Assembly (NCBI GenBank): GCA_910578985.1 | Contig: CAJTSF010000008.1 | Coordinates: 1 to 64,000 of the forward strand | From: an uncultured Odoribacter sp. | GTDB taxonomy: Bacteria > Bacteroidota > Bacteroidia > Bacteroidales > Marinifilaceae | Length of the DNA: 64,000 bases | Direction: 5' to 3' | Part shown: positions 23,535 to 32,171 of the stretch, piece by piece | Numbering within the stretch: the stretch's first letter is position 1 | Layout of the letters: every line of letters begins with the position of its first letter | Notes under the pieces: model-generated | The model's database searches: none | Seen by the model: only the letters and a program-made list of their open reading frames with translations | Told to the model about the DNA's origin: nothing | Made by a program: the position numbers and the translations under genes

Positions 23535-24392
23535 TTACGAAATTTTGTTTTTGGAAAAGCGGTTGGTGATCAGCCGACCGACAATGCTTAATATCAAAAC
23601 AATGATGGTCAGTATCAGCGCTGCGGCGTATGCCCGTTCCTGCACTTCGGGGATGGGGCTGCTGAGCTGGAAGAAGACCGCCAGGGGAAGCGTCGCCGCT
23701 GGTTGCCCGAGGGAGGCGGGGATGCTGTCGGTGTAGCCGGCGGTGAACATCACGGCTGCGGCATCGCCGATGGCACGGCCGATGGACAGCAGGGTGGCGG
23801 TGGCGATGCCGGGGGCAATTTGCCGTACGACCACCTTGATGGTTTCATAGCGGGTAGCCCCCAACGAGTAGGAGGCATGCAGCAGATCCTGCGGCAACTC
23901 CCGCGCAATCTCATCCATCGAGCGGATGAAAATGGGGATGATGAGCAGGGTGATGACGATGATACCGCCTGCCAAAGAGGTCTTCAGCCCGAAATAAATC
24001 ATGAGCGTGAAGGCGAATGCGCCGTAAACAATGGAGGGGATGCCGAAGAGTACGTCGTATGCCAGCCGTGCCAGGGAGGCGCGGCGGGAGTTTTTCTTCA
24101 GATAGACATTCAGGTAGAACACCACCGGGATGCTGACCGCCAGCCCCAACAGGGTGGAAGCGCCCACGATATACAGGGAGCCTACGATAGCATTGAGCAA
24201 ACCGCCCTCTTTGCCGATATAGAAACCGCCGCCGGGCAGGGAGGAAATCATCTCCCAGTTCATGGCGGGCCAGCCGTTTTTGATGATGGTGAAAAGGATG
24301 CTTCCCACGAAGAGGAATACCAGCAGGGTGGTCATAAGCATCACCCCTTTGACGATTTTTTCTTCGATGAACTTCAGTTTCATAAGACTCAA
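23535..24392 (-). CDS. PstA-like ABC permease
   Basis: 285 residues with six predicted membrane helices. The binding-protein-dependent transport EAA loop LPQDLLHASYSLGATRYETI near residue 185 docks the ATPase. The helix SILFTIIKNGWPAMNW and the block FGIPSIVYGAFAF are PstA-like. It overlaps the PstC-like gene by 4 bases. Confidence 0.85.
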   Translation of the reverse strand: MSLMKLKFIEEKIVKGVMLMTTLLVFLFVGSILFTIIKNGWPAMNWEMISSLPGGGFYIGKEGGLLNAIVGSLYIVGASTLLGLAVSIPVVFYLNVYLKKNSRRASLARLAYDVLFGIPSIVYGAFAFTLMIYFGLKTSLAGGIIVITLLIIPIFIRSMDEIARELPQDLLHASYSLGATRYETIKVVVRQIAPGIATATLLSIGRAIGDAAAVMFTAGYTDSIPASLGQPAATLPLAVFFQLSSPIPEVQERAYAAALILTIIVLILSIVGRLITNRFSKNKIS

Positions 24393-25318
24393 TTCAAGCT
24401 TTTTTCAATCCGGCGCAGTATCAGCCGCGAACCGATGTTGAATACGAATACCACGATAAAGAGAATCAGTGCCGCCAGCATCAGCGCCGATTCGTAAAGG
24501 GGCAGGGAAAGCATCTCCCCGTAGTTGTTGGCAATCAGTGCCGGCAGCGGATAGCAGCCGTCGAAGATAGAACCGGGGAGCTGTACGATGTTGCCGCACA
24601 CCATAAGCACGGCTATCGTCTCCCCCATGGCGCGCGAGATGGCGAGGGTGACGGAGGCGAGAATGCCGGGGAAGGTCTTTTTCAGCACAACGTGTTTGGT
24701 GGTCTGCCAGCGGGTGGCTCCCAGGGAAAGGGAGGCGTCGCGCAGTTCCTGCGATACGGAGGTGAACAGTTCCACGAAGAGGCTGATCATCAGCGGCAGG
24801 ATCATGATGCCGAGAACAATGCCGGCGGTCAGCATCGAATAGCCCGTGGAAAATTCCACGAAGTGGGGCGCCAACCGGTCGGAAATCCAGGGTACGACCA
24901 CCAGGATGCCCCACACACCGTAAACCACCGACGGGAGCCCTGCCAGGATATCCAACGCGGGGAACACCACCTTTTTCACCCATGAGCGGGAGTTTTCCGT
25001 CAGGAAGATGGCAGTGAACAAGGATACGGGCACCGTCCACACGATGGCGATTGTCGTCACCCACAAGGTGCCCAATATGAAAGGGAGGAACCCGAAGTCT
25101 CCACGCATCGGCTTCCATTTCGAGGTCAGGAGCAGTTCGCCCAATGTCTTCTCTTCCAGAATGGGCAGGGATTTGATGATTAGTCCCGCCCCGATGAGCA
25201 CCAGCAGCAGGACGGAAACCATGGTGAACGTGAACATGGCAGAGCCTGCCATGTTGTCTTTCAATAGGCGTAATTTGGAAAGGTGGTGCACTTTTGGGTA
25301 TGCTGTTTCCGAAATCAT
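24389..25318 (-). CDS. PstC-like ABC permease
   Basis: 309 residues with six predicted membrane helices, the PstC-type periplasmic loop (WKPMRGDFGFLPFILGTL), ILAGLPSVVYGVWG and the EAA loop SQELRDASLSLGATRWQT. It overlaps both neighbours by 4 bases, which implies tight co-expression of all transporter subunits. Confidence 0.87.
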   Translation of the reverse strand: MISETAYPKVHHLSKLRLLKDNMAGSAMFTFTMVSVLLLVLIGAGLIIKSLPILEEKTLGELLLTSKWKPMRGDFGFLPFILGTLWVTTIAIVWTVPVSLFTAIFLTENSRSWVKKVVFPALDILAGLPSVVYGVWGILVVVPWISDRLAPHFVEFSTGYSMLTAGIVLGIMILPLMISLFVELFTSVSQELRDASLSLGATRWQTTKHVVLKKTFPGILASVTLAISRAMGETIAVLMVCGNIVQLPGSIFDGCYPLPALIANNYGEMLSLPLYESALMLAALILFIVVFVFNIGSRLILRRIEKSLN

Positions 25319-26310
25319 TTCTTTTGCAGTTTCGATAATTCTTTTTTCAATAACTCTTCCGCCAGCCCGATGAAACCCACTTCCGGCGCATATGCCTGCC
25401 CTTCGGTGAGTATGAATTCCAGGAAAGCGCGCACCTCTGTTTTGTCGGGGATGCCGTTGGACACTAAGAACAGGTTGCGTGCCGGAGGGCTCGGGTAGCG
25501 TCCCTCGGCAATTGCCAGGTTTAGTTCGGTGCTGGTACCATAAAACTTTTCTTCCGGGTCTATCCGCCCGTTATCGTTCAGGTCCAAGGGAATGACGGCG
25601 ATATCCCGGTAGTTCTTTTTGGTGGTGATGTCGTAGGCATAGGCGATGTTGTTGAAGCCGATGCCGATTTTATCGCGCTGCACGACCGAGGTGACTCCCG
25701 GGTCGCCGAATACGGCAGTACCTTCCAGGTCCTCCTGTTTGGCGCCCAACCACGCTGCAAAGGTCTCCGCCGCGCCGCAGGCGTCGGAGCGGGTGTACAC
25801 GTGCACCGGAATGCGGCTTTCGATGCCCAGCACGTCCCCCCAGGTCTTGGCGTCGGCTTTCACCCACATCCGTTTGGCGGCTTCCAGGCTTAAGCCTCGT
25901 TTGAGTATTTCGTCGATTAAGGGATTGTTGGCGTTGATGGTCGGAACGACTGCGTCTTTCACAACAGCGACGGGGAAAGCCCCCTTTGTGATTTCCTGCG
26001 GGTAGATGTCGCGAGACACCATGCCTAAGTCCACCACCTTCGCCAGTGCGTCCGTGATGCCTTTGCCCGCTCCGCCGGCGGAGATGTCGATGCGTACTCC
26101 CGGATGGATTTTTCGGAATTCCTCCGACCAGCGCACGACCATCGGATACAGGGCGAACGCTCCCGACAACTGGATTTCGCCTTTCAGGTCGGGATACGAT
26201 TCACGCCGATAGCGCATCGGTTCTTCCCTCACCTCTTGTGCTCGTAAAGTTCCGCTACCTATCCATGTCAAGTATAATATTCCGATGAAAAAAAGTCGCG
26301 TACTCATCAT
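25315..26310 (-). CDS. PstS-like periplasmic oxyanion-binding protein
   Basis: 331 residues with a Sec signal (start at one of two adjacent ATGs; LTWIGSGTLRAQ). The fold is PstS-like: ISAGGAGKGITDA and LGMVSRDIYPQE line the ligand pocket. The loop that in E. coli PstS reads RSDGSGT is RSDACGAA here, so two positions that hydrogen-bond phosphate are changed. A canonical EF-hand-like loop DLNDNGRIDPEE near residue 250 suggests bound calcium. It is the first gene of the operon, behind a strong promoter. Confidence 0.85.
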   Translation of the reverse strand: MMSTRLFFIGILYLTWIGSGTLRAQEVREEPMRYRRESYPDLKGEIQLSGAFALYPMVVRWSEEFRKIHPGVRIDISAGGAGKGITDALAKVVDLGMVSRDIYPQEITKGAFPVAVVKDAVVPTINANNPLIDEILKRGLSLEAAKRMWVKADAKTWGDVLGIESRIPVHVYTRSDACGAAETFAAWLGAKQEDLEGTAVFGDPGVTSVVQRDKIGIGFNNIAYAYDITTKKNYRDIAVIPLDLNDNGRIDPEEKFYGTSTELNLAIAEGRYPSPPARNLFLVSNGIPDKTEVRAFLEFILTEGQAYAPEVGFIGLAEELLKKELSKLQKK

Positions 26311-26340
26311 ACTGTTCTGAAATTGTTTAGAATACGCAGA

Positions 26341-26370
26341 CAAAGTTACCCCATTTGCGCCAAACGGCAA
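26341..26370 (-). promoter_or_regulatory. Promoter of the Pst-like/cysH operon
   Basis: On the minus strand TAACTTTG (26341-26348) is a perfect -7 box and TTG (26368-26370) lies 19 bases upstream. The leader is about 25 bases. No pho-box-like direct repeat is evident. Confidence 0.85.
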
Positions 26371-26440
26371 TATTTATCCCATACTATTTTAGTACGCTTT
26401 TTTACTTATTCTTTTTGAAAGAAAAAAGAGAGCATAAAAA

Positions 26441-26615
26441 AAAGGTTCCGAGCTGTCTCAGCGGGAAACCTTTACTACTAACCTAATACAAACTTATGAA
26501 AAAAAAACGTGTCTTGTCTAATCTGTGTGTTGCTATGCGCAATTACTTATTCTACTACAAAAACGATGCCAAACTCAAAAATGTTTCCAAAAAAAGATAT
26601 TTTTGTCGTTTTTTT
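26441..26615 (+). other. Intergenic hairpin followed by a leader-like short reading frame
   Basis: Between the pstS-like promoter and the helicase stop. AAAGGTT (26441-26447) pairs with AACCTTT (26467-26473) around an inner GCTG/CAGC stem. Directly downstream is an ATG at 26496 in an AT-rich context with an A-rich start (MKKKRVLSNLCVAMRNYLFY). The frame then runs antisense through the helicase 3' end, so a real protein is doubtful. A small RNA or leader element is possible. Confidence 0.3.
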
Positions 26616-26619
26616 TGTC

Positions 26620-27918
26620 TTAGCGTTTCCGGCGCCCCTCTTTTGTGCGGTCCATGCGCTTTTTTTGCGGCGTTTTGCTGTTTTTTGCGGAGCGTTGGTG
26701 GAAAGCACCGCCTCCTTTGGGCTTGCCGCGCTGGTAAACGATGTTGGCGGTCTGCACCTTCTCTTCGTCCATCAGTAATTCGGATATTTCCAGGTCGGTG
26801 GGCAGTTCCAGCACTTCGATGCGCTGATGAATCAGCGTTTCGATGTCATCGAATTTCGGTTCCTCTTTTTCCGACACGAAACTGATGGCAGTACCCTCTT
26901 TTCCCGCCCGTGCCGTACGTCCGATGCGGTGCACGTATTCTTCCGGGATGGAGGGGATGTCGAAATTGATGACGTGCGACACCTCCTGCACGTCAATACC
27001 GCGTGCCGCCACATCGGATGACACCATGATGCGGGTGCTTCCCTCCTTGAATGCCCGTAGGGCGTTGAGGCGGGAGTTCTGCGCTTTATTGGAGTGGAGC
27101 ACGCTCAATTCCCCCTGCCAGTGGTCTGCCAATTTTTCCACGATGCGGTCGGCATTCTTCTTGGTTTCCGTGAAGACCATCACGCGGCGGAACGTCTCCC
27201 GGTCCGCCAGCAGGAGTTTCAGGAGATTGATTTTGGTGGCGATGTTCGGTACGTCGTAGCGCCACTGGGTGACGAATTCCACCGGCGTCGCCTGTGCGGT
27301 GGTCTCCACCCGCACCGGATCCGGCGTCAGAAATTCGCGCGCCATCTCGTCTATGGTGGCGGAAAAGGTGGCGGAAAACAGCAACGTCTGGTGCTTCTCG
27401 GGAATCACCTCCAGAATGTTTTTCAGCTGCGGCATGAATCCGAGGTCCATCAGCCGGTCGGCTTCGTCCACCACGACCGTTTTGATTTGTCCCGAGCGAA
27501 TGATGCCGTTCATATAAATGTCCATGAATCGCCCTGGGGTAGCCACCAGCAGGTCCACCCCCTCAAACACCGCCGCCTGCTGCGTGCGGATGTTCGTCCC
27601 CCCGTAGATGCCGACGCAACGGATGTCCATGTATTCCGTGAGCAGCTCCACGCTTTCGCACACCTGCACCACCAGCTCGCGTGTCGGCACGATGACTGCC
27701 GCCCGCGGGTAAATTCCTTGCGCGTAGTGCAGTTTCATCAATAGCGGAATGAGGTATGCCAGCGTCTTTCCCGTACCGGTCTGTGCGATGCCGATCATGT
27801 CCTTCCCCGAACGGATGACGGAAAAGGCTTGCGCCTGGATGGGCGTGGGTTCTTCGAATCCGGCTTCTTCCAGAGCCATGAGTATCTGCTTGCTGATGTT
27901 TAAATCCTTGAATTCCAT
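26620..27918 (-). CDS. DEAD-box RNA helicase
   Basis: 432 residues, cytosolic, RNA-dependent ATPase. The motif set is complete: Q motif near GFEEPTPIQAQAF, motif I AQTGTGKT, Ia PTRELVVQ, II DEAD (VVVDEADRLMD), III SAT, IV-V VMVFTETKK and DVAARGIDV, VI HRIGRTARAG. The tail is basic (KKRMDRTKEGRRKR), as in RhlE-type helicases involved in ribosome assembly and cold growth. The start at 27918 (MEFKDLNISKQIL) is preferred over an upstream codon that sits before a -7 box (TACTTTTG on the minus strand). Confidence 0.95.
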   Translation of the reverse strand: MEFKDLNISKQILMALEEAGFEEPTPIQAQAFSVIRSGKDMIGIAQTGTGKTLAYLIPLLMKLHYAQGIYPRAAVIVPTRELVVQVCESVELLTEYMDIRCVGIYGGTNIRTQQAAVFEGVDLLVATPGRFMDIYMNGIIRSGQIKTVVVDEADRLMDLGFMPQLKNILEVIPEKHQTLLFSATFSATIDEMAREFLTPDPVRVETTAQATPVEFVTQWRYDVPNIATKINLLKLLLADRETFRRVMVFTETKKNADRIVEKLADHWQGELSVLHSNKAQNSRLNALRAFKEGSTRIMVSSDVAARGIDVQEVSHVINFDIPSIPEEYVHRIGRTARAGKEGTAISFVSEKEEPKFDDIETLIHQRIEVLELPTDLEISELLMDEEKVQTANIVYQRGKPKGGGAFHQRSAKNSKTPQKKRMDRTKEGRRKR

Positions 27919-28132
27919 ATTTGCGCTGATTTGCCGTGCAAAAGTATAAAAAAGAATGTTGTCGTAAAAATCTTTCACGTGCTATGTGTTTTTAATCTAT
28001 TGATAAACAATGTGATACAAATCCATAGAAAATAAAAATCGATTTTTTAAGAAAAAATGCAAACGTTTCCTTTGGTAATTCGAAAATAATGCCTTACATT
28101 TAGGTCACCGATAACCATAAAACTTTTAGGAT

Positions 28133-28378
28133 ATGACGACAACAATTACCTTCAACGAGTTGAGAAAGATTAAAGACATGCTGCCCTCGGGAAGCATGCA
28201 GCGTATTGCAACCGAGTTAAATATTGACGCAGAGACGGTTCGTAACTATTTCGGCGGTGATGACTACAACGAAGGAAAGGCGGTGGGGCTGCATATCGAG
28301 CAGGGACCCGACGGCGGAATCGTGAAACTCGACGACACCACCATCCTGGATAAAGCCCGGGAGATTCTCCGCATTTGA
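28133..28378 (+). CDS. Small helix-turn-helix protein
   Basis: 81 residues with a predicted HTH: LRKIKDMLPSGSMQRIATEL followed by NIDAETVRNYFGG resembles a recognition helix. The C-terminal 35 residues are beta-like and acidic (GLHIEQGPDGGIVKLDD). I know similar short conserved proteins from Bacteroidetes, without function. It is a single-gene unit: roughly 200 bases from the divergent helicase and followed by its own terminator. High expression or a DNA-binding role is an inference. Confidence 0.75.
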   Translation: MTTTITFNELRKIKDMLPSGSMQRIATELNIDAETVRNYFGGDDYNEGKAVGLHIEQGPDGGIVKLDDTTILDKAREILRI

Positions 28379-28416
28379 CGGGGTGACTTGTACATGGACA
28401 GAGACATTTTGTGCTT

Positions 28417-28454
28417 CGGGGCATGCTGATTGAAAGCGGCATGCTCCGTTTTTT
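28417..28454 (+). terminator. Terminator of the small HTH gene
   Basis: CGGGGCATGC (28417-28426) pairs with GCATGCTCCG (28439-28448, one G-U pair), followed by six T. Confidence 0.85.
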
Positions 28455-28523
28455 ATTGCCGTGCCGCTTCGGAGGGGCGAATTTTTCCGTACTTTTGCCT
28501 TCGAATTGAAAACGGCAGAAACC

Positions 28524-29708
28524 ATGACCACCAATAAAATTATCCTGAAGCCCGGCAAAGACCGCTCCGTGTTCCGTTATCATCCCTGGATATTCTCCGG
28601 CGCCATTGCCGGCGGAGAGGGTGACCTGCAGGAAGGCAATATCGTAAAAGTCTACACTTCCGACCATCGTTACGTGGCGACCGGACATTGCCAGGTCGGC
28701 TCCATTGCCGTGCGCATCCTCACCTTCGAGGACGTGCCCGTCGATTACGCCTTTTGGCGCGACCGCATCGCTGCCGTCTACCGCCTGCGTCAATCCATCG
28801 GATTGGCGGATGCTCCGGACAACAATGTGTACCGCCTCGTGCACGGCGAAGGGGACCACCTGCCGGGATTGGTCGTGGACTACTATGCCGGCGTGGCAGT
28901 CGTGCAGTTCCATTCCGTGGGCATGTACCTCGAGCGCGAGCACATCGCCCGTGCCCTCCGCGAGGTGTTGGGCGACCGCCTGACCGCCATCTATGACAAG
29001 TCCGAAGGCACCCTCCCCTACAAAGCCGCCATCGAGCCGAAAAACGGCTACCTCTACGGCTCCGCGGAGAACTTCGTGGCGCTGGAAAACGGGTTGAAAT
29101 TCAATGTCGATTGGCTGGAAGGGCAGAAAACAGGCTTTTTCATCGACCAGCGCGAGAACCGCAGCCTCCTGGAAAAGTATGCCCGGGGGAGGAGCGTGCT
29201 GAACATGTTCTGCTACACCGGTGGTTTCTCCTTCTACGCCATGCGCGGCGGCGCGGAATTGGTGCATTCGGTGGATGTCTCCGAGCGTGCCATCGAACTG
29301 GCGAACCGCAACGTGGAACTGAACTTCCCCGGTGACGCCCGCCATGAAGCCTTTGCTGAAGAGGCGTTCCGTTTCCTTGACAAGTCCCGCGACAAGTATG
29401 ACCTCATCATCCTTGATCCGCCCGCTTTCGCCAAGCACCAGAACGTGCTGAACAACGCCATCCAAGGCTACAAGAAACTCAACCGCAAAGGCATCGAAAT
29501 CATCCGCCCCGGCGGTATTCTCTTCACCTTCTCCTGTTCCCAGGTCATGACCAAGGAACTCTTCCGCCAGACCGTCTTCACCGCCGCCGCCAACACCGGC
29601 CGCCGCGTCCGTATCCTCCACCAGCTCACCCAGCCCGCCGACCATCCCGTCAATATCTACCATCCCGAAGGCGACTACCTCAAAGGGCTGGTGCTGTACG
29701 TGGAATAA
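28524..29708 (+). CDS. rlmI: 23S rRNA m5C methyltransferase RlmI family
   Basis: 394 residues: an N-terminal PUA domain (LKPGKDRSVFRYHPWIFSGA), then a Rossmann-fold SAM domain with the glycine motif LNMFCYTGGFSFYA, the acidic ligand VDVSERAI and the catalytic-type LDPPAF. The start at 28524 matches family members; the open frame before it has no homology. It ends at a strong terminator before the tRNA. Confidence 0.93.
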   Translation: MTTNKIILKPGKDRSVFRYHPWIFSGAIAGGEGDLQEGNIVKVYTSDHRYVATGHCQVGSIAVRILTFEDVPVDYAFWRDRIAAVYRLRQSIGLADAPDNNVYRLVHGEGDHLPGLVVDYYAGVAVVQFHSVGMYLEREHIARALREVLGDRLTAIYDKSEGTLPYKAAIEPKNGYLYGSAENFVALENGLKFNVDWLEGQKTGFFIDQRENRSLLEKYARGRSVLNMFCYTGGFSFYAMRGGAELVHSVDVSERAIELANRNVELNFPGDARHEAFAEEAFRFLDKSRDKYDLIILDPPAFAKHQNVLNNAIQGYKKLNRKGIEIIRPGGILFTFSCSQVMTKELFRQTVFTAAANTGRRVRILHQLTQPADHPVNIYHPEGDYLKGLVLYVE

Positions 29709-29730
29709 GAGGTGTTGGCGATGAATATAA

Positions 29731-29761
29731 AAAAAACAGCCGCTTTCACGGCTGTTTTTTT
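29731..29761. terminator. Bidirectional terminator between rlmI and tRNA-Phe
   Basis: ACAGCCG/CGGCTGT stem with six As on one side and seven Ts on the other: works for rlmI on the plus strand and for the tRNA on the minus strand. Confidence 0.92.
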
Positions 29762-29765
29762 GAGG

Positions 29766-29838
29766 TGGTATCACCTGGAATCGAACCAGGGACACAAGGA
29801 TTTTCAGTCCTTTGCTCTACCGACTGAGCTATGACACC
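29766..29838 (-). tRNA. tRNA-Phe (GAA)
   Basis: Read on the minus strand: 73 bases, acceptor stem GGTGTCA/TGATACC, D arm GCTCAGTCGGTAGAGC, anticodon loop CTGAAAA giving GAA, and T arm CCTGGTTCGATTCCAGG. CCA is not fully encoded and must be added. Confidence 0.98.
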
Positions 29839-29856
29839 ATTGTCCTTTTGCGGTGG

Positions 29857-29886
29857 CAAAGGTAAGGGTTTTCGCTAAATCTCCAA
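29857..29886 (-). promoter_or_regulatory. Promoter of tRNA-Phe
   Basis: On the minus strand TACCTTTG (29857-29864) with TTG (29884-29886) 19 bases upstream, a full consensus promoter about 18 bases before the mature tRNA end. Confidence 0.85.
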
Positions 29887-29948
29887 GCAAAACGGGCGGA
29901 TTTTTAAAAAATATTTTTTCCTGCGAAAAATACTTCTGTTTTTTAGAG

Positions 29949-29977
29949 TTGATAATGAATAAATTAATTTACCTTTG
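29949..29977 (+). promoter_or_regulatory. Promoter of the RRM gene, AU-rich leader
   Basis: TACCTTTG (29970-29977) with TTG (29949-29951), spacer 18. The leader of about 80 bases is strongly AT-rich, as is common for highly expressed RNA-binding-protein genes in the phylum. Confidence 0.8.
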
Positions 29978-30066
29978 CCGCGTAGAAGAATCTTAGTTCT
30001 ATATTTATCACGAATCTATTGCTACGTACCCTTCTATGATGTTTATTAATATTTAATTTATTTATT

Positions 30067-30399
30067 GTGAATATTTTTGTTGCAAAATTGAGTTCCGCCA
30101 CGACTAGTGACGATCTCGCGACTCTCTTCGGGGAGCATGGAACGGTAGTGTCTGCCCGTGTTATCATGGACAGGGAAACCGGTAATTCGAAATGTTTCGG
30201 CTTTGTCGAAATGTCGGATGAAACGGAGGGTATGAATGCAATCGAAGCATTGAATGAAGTGGAATTTCAGGGACGACAGATTGTCGTGAAACAGGCGCGC
30301 CCGCGTGAAGAGGGCGAGCGTCGTCCGCGTCGTTCTTTCCAGCCGAGGGGCGGGGAGTACAGGGAACGCCGCTCTTTCCAGCCGCGTGACGAGGAGTAA
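30067..30399 (+). CDS. RRM-type RNA-binding protein
   Basis: 110 residues: one RNA recognition motif with RNP2 IFVAKL and RNP1 KCFGFVEM, followed by an Arg/Glu-rich tail with a repeated RRSFQPR element. Such small Rbp proteins of Bacteroides bind single-stranded RNA and act as global post-transcriptional regulators, perhaps in place of the absent Hfq. Start codon GTG. Monocistronic. Confidence 0.92.
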   Translation: MNIFVAKLSSATTSDDLATLFGEHGTVVSARVIMDRETGNSKCFGFVEMSDETEGMNAIEALNEVEFQGRQIVVKQARPREEGERRPRRSFQPRGGEYRERRSFQPRDEE

Positions 30400-30558
30400 T
30401 ATTGGCGGAAAGACGGGCAACCGGAATCGGACAGGCTTCCGGAGGTCGGCGAAAGCGGGCTTCCGGAAGTTTTTTTATGTTCATTTTTCTGTGCCGCGCT
30501 TTGAATATGTGGAAATTATTGCCGTATTTTGGGGCGTGAATCGAGATATTCCAAAGTT

Positions 30559-32058
30559 ATGAATGCAAAAGAATGGGCGCAGCAGGTGGTCAAGCCTGCC
30601 GAAATAGAAAAATATCTCATCGGCGGTAAAGATTTCATCGATCCTGCCGCGATTGCCGAAGACCTTGCCGCAGGTGTCCGCCCCGACCGGAGCCGGGTGC
30701 GCGATATCCTGCAAAAATCACTTGAAATAAAAATATTGACCCCCGCGGAGACGGCTACGCTGCTGAATGTGGAAGAACCGGAGCTCCTGGAGGAGATGCG
30801 GGAGGCGGCGTTTGAGGTGAAGCGTCGCGTTTACGACAACCGCATCGTCTTTTTCGCTCCCCTCTATTGCTCGAACCTCTGTGTGAACAACTGTGTCTAC
30901 TGCGGCTTCCGCAGCGATAACGGTGCGGAACGGCGGCATGTGCTGACGATGGATGAAATCCGCCGCGAAACCGAGGCGGTCATCGACGAGGGGCACAAGC
31001 GGTTGATTGCCGTTTACGGGGAGCATCCCCGCAGCGACGCCGATTATATTGCGGAGTCTATGGGGCAGATTTACGCCACGAAGCGGACGACGCCTTCCGG
31101 CAGCGGCTTCAACAGCATCCGCCGCATCAACGTCAATGCGGCGCCGATGAGCATCGACGACCTCCGCAAGTTATGGCGGGCGGGCATCGGCACATATCAG
31201 GTATTTCAGGAGACATACCATCCGGACCGTTATGCGGAACTGCATCCGGCGGGCACAATCAAGGGAAATTACCGCTGGCGCCTGTATGCGATGCACCGCG
31301 CCATAGATGCCGGTATCGACGATGTGGCGATCGGCGCCCTCTTCGGGTTGTACGACTGGCGCTTCGAGGTGATGGGGTTGCTTTACCATGCCCTCGACCT
31401 GGAACGGCAGTTCGGCATCGGTCCCCACACCGTCTCTTTCCCGCGGATGCAACCGGCGTTAGGCTCTTTTGTGAGTGAAAATTCGCCTTATCTGGTGCGC
31501 GACGACGCTTTCCGGCGGTTGGTGACCGTGTTGCGGCTGGCGATTCCTTACTCCGGGCTGATTGTCACCGCCCGCGAACGTGCCGACTTGCGGCGGGAAA
31601 TCATCCGTTACGGGTGTACCCAAACGGATGCTTCGACGAAAATCGGTATCGGCGCCTATTCCGAAAAGAAACGGCAGGGCGAGAATGCCGACAAGGTGCA
31701 GTTCACCCTCGGCGACGAGCGTTCGCTGGATGAGGTGGTGCGGGAGCTGGCGCAGGACGGCTTCATCACCTCTTTCTGTACGGCGGGCTACCGTTGCGGC
31801 CGTACCGGCGATAAAATCATGAGCCTTTTGGAAAAGGGGGTCGAGGGGCGCTTCTGCAAGCTCAATGCGGTGCTGACTTTCCGCGAATACCTCAACGATT
31901 ACGCCTCCCCGGCAACCCGCCGCATCGGCGAGGAGTTGATACGGCGGGAATTGGATGAGATCGAGCGGACGCCTTTCTTCACGGAAAAGAGGCTGCTGCC
32001 GACGTTCCGCTCCTATTACGAGCGTATCGCGGCGGGGGAGAGAGACCTATATATGTAG
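30559..32058 (+). CDS. hydG: HydG-type radical SAM tyrosine lyase, variant C-terminal cluster
   Basis: HydG splits tyrosine to make the CO and CN ligands of the [FeFe]-hydrogenase H-cluster. 499 residues; radical SAM cluster C108-x3-C112-x2-C115 (SNLCVNNCVYCGF), TIM-barrel blocks YQVFQETYHP and FPRMQPALG, and the HydG-type tail ending in KLNAVLTF. The auxiliary-cluster motif, which in characterised HydG is CX2CX22C, reads C407-T-A-G410-Y-R-C413 ... C433: the middle Cys is Gly. hydE and hydF are not in the window. The start at 30559 matches family alignments; a TTG 30 bases earlier is possible. Confidence 0.85.
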   Translation: MNAKEWAQQVVKPAEIEKYLIGGKDFIDPAAIAEDLAAGVRPDRSRVRDILQKSLEIKILTPAETATLLNVEEPELLEEMREAAFEVKRRVYDNRIVFFAPLYCSNLCVNNCVYCGFRSDNGAERRHVLTMDEIRRETEAVIDEGHKRLIAVYGEHPRSDADYIAESMGQIYATKRTTPSGSGFNSIRRINVNAAPMSIDDLRKLWRAGIGTYQVFQETYHPDRYAELHPAGTIKGNYRWRLYAMHRAIDAGIDDVAIGALFGLYDWRFEVMGLLYHALDLERQFGIGPHTVSFPRMQPALGSFVSENSPYLVRDDAFRRLVTVLRLAIPYSGLIVTARERADLRREIIRYGCTQTDASTKIGIGAYSEKKRQGENADKVQFTLGDERSLDEVVRELAQDGFITSFCTAGYRCGRTGDKIMSLLEKGVEGRFCKLNAVLTFREYLNDYASPATRRIGEELIRRELDEIERTPFFTEKRLLPTFRSYYERIAAGERDLYM

Positions 32059-32171
32059 GCGAAAGAATGTTAAAAAACACCTTTCGCCCGGCAACCGTTC
32101 CGCAGATAACGTTTCATTTTGTAAATTTGCGGGGACAAAACGAGAATGTATTGTAATTTAAATATGGTATT

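Noticed and set aside
22662..26310. Ordinary phosphate importer pstSCAB
   Set aside because: Not excluded, but changed ligand-loop and ATPase motifs, absent phoU and the attached cysH make phosphate the weaker reading.
26496..26885. A 129-residue protein starting at the A-rich ATG in the pstS-helicase gap
   Set aside because: About two thirds lies antisense to the DEAD-box helicase with no family match; kept only as a possible leader or small RNA.
28170..29795. A 541-codon minus-strand frame opposite rlmI
   Set aside because: It crosses the small HTH gene, rlmI and two terminators; no motif in the translation.
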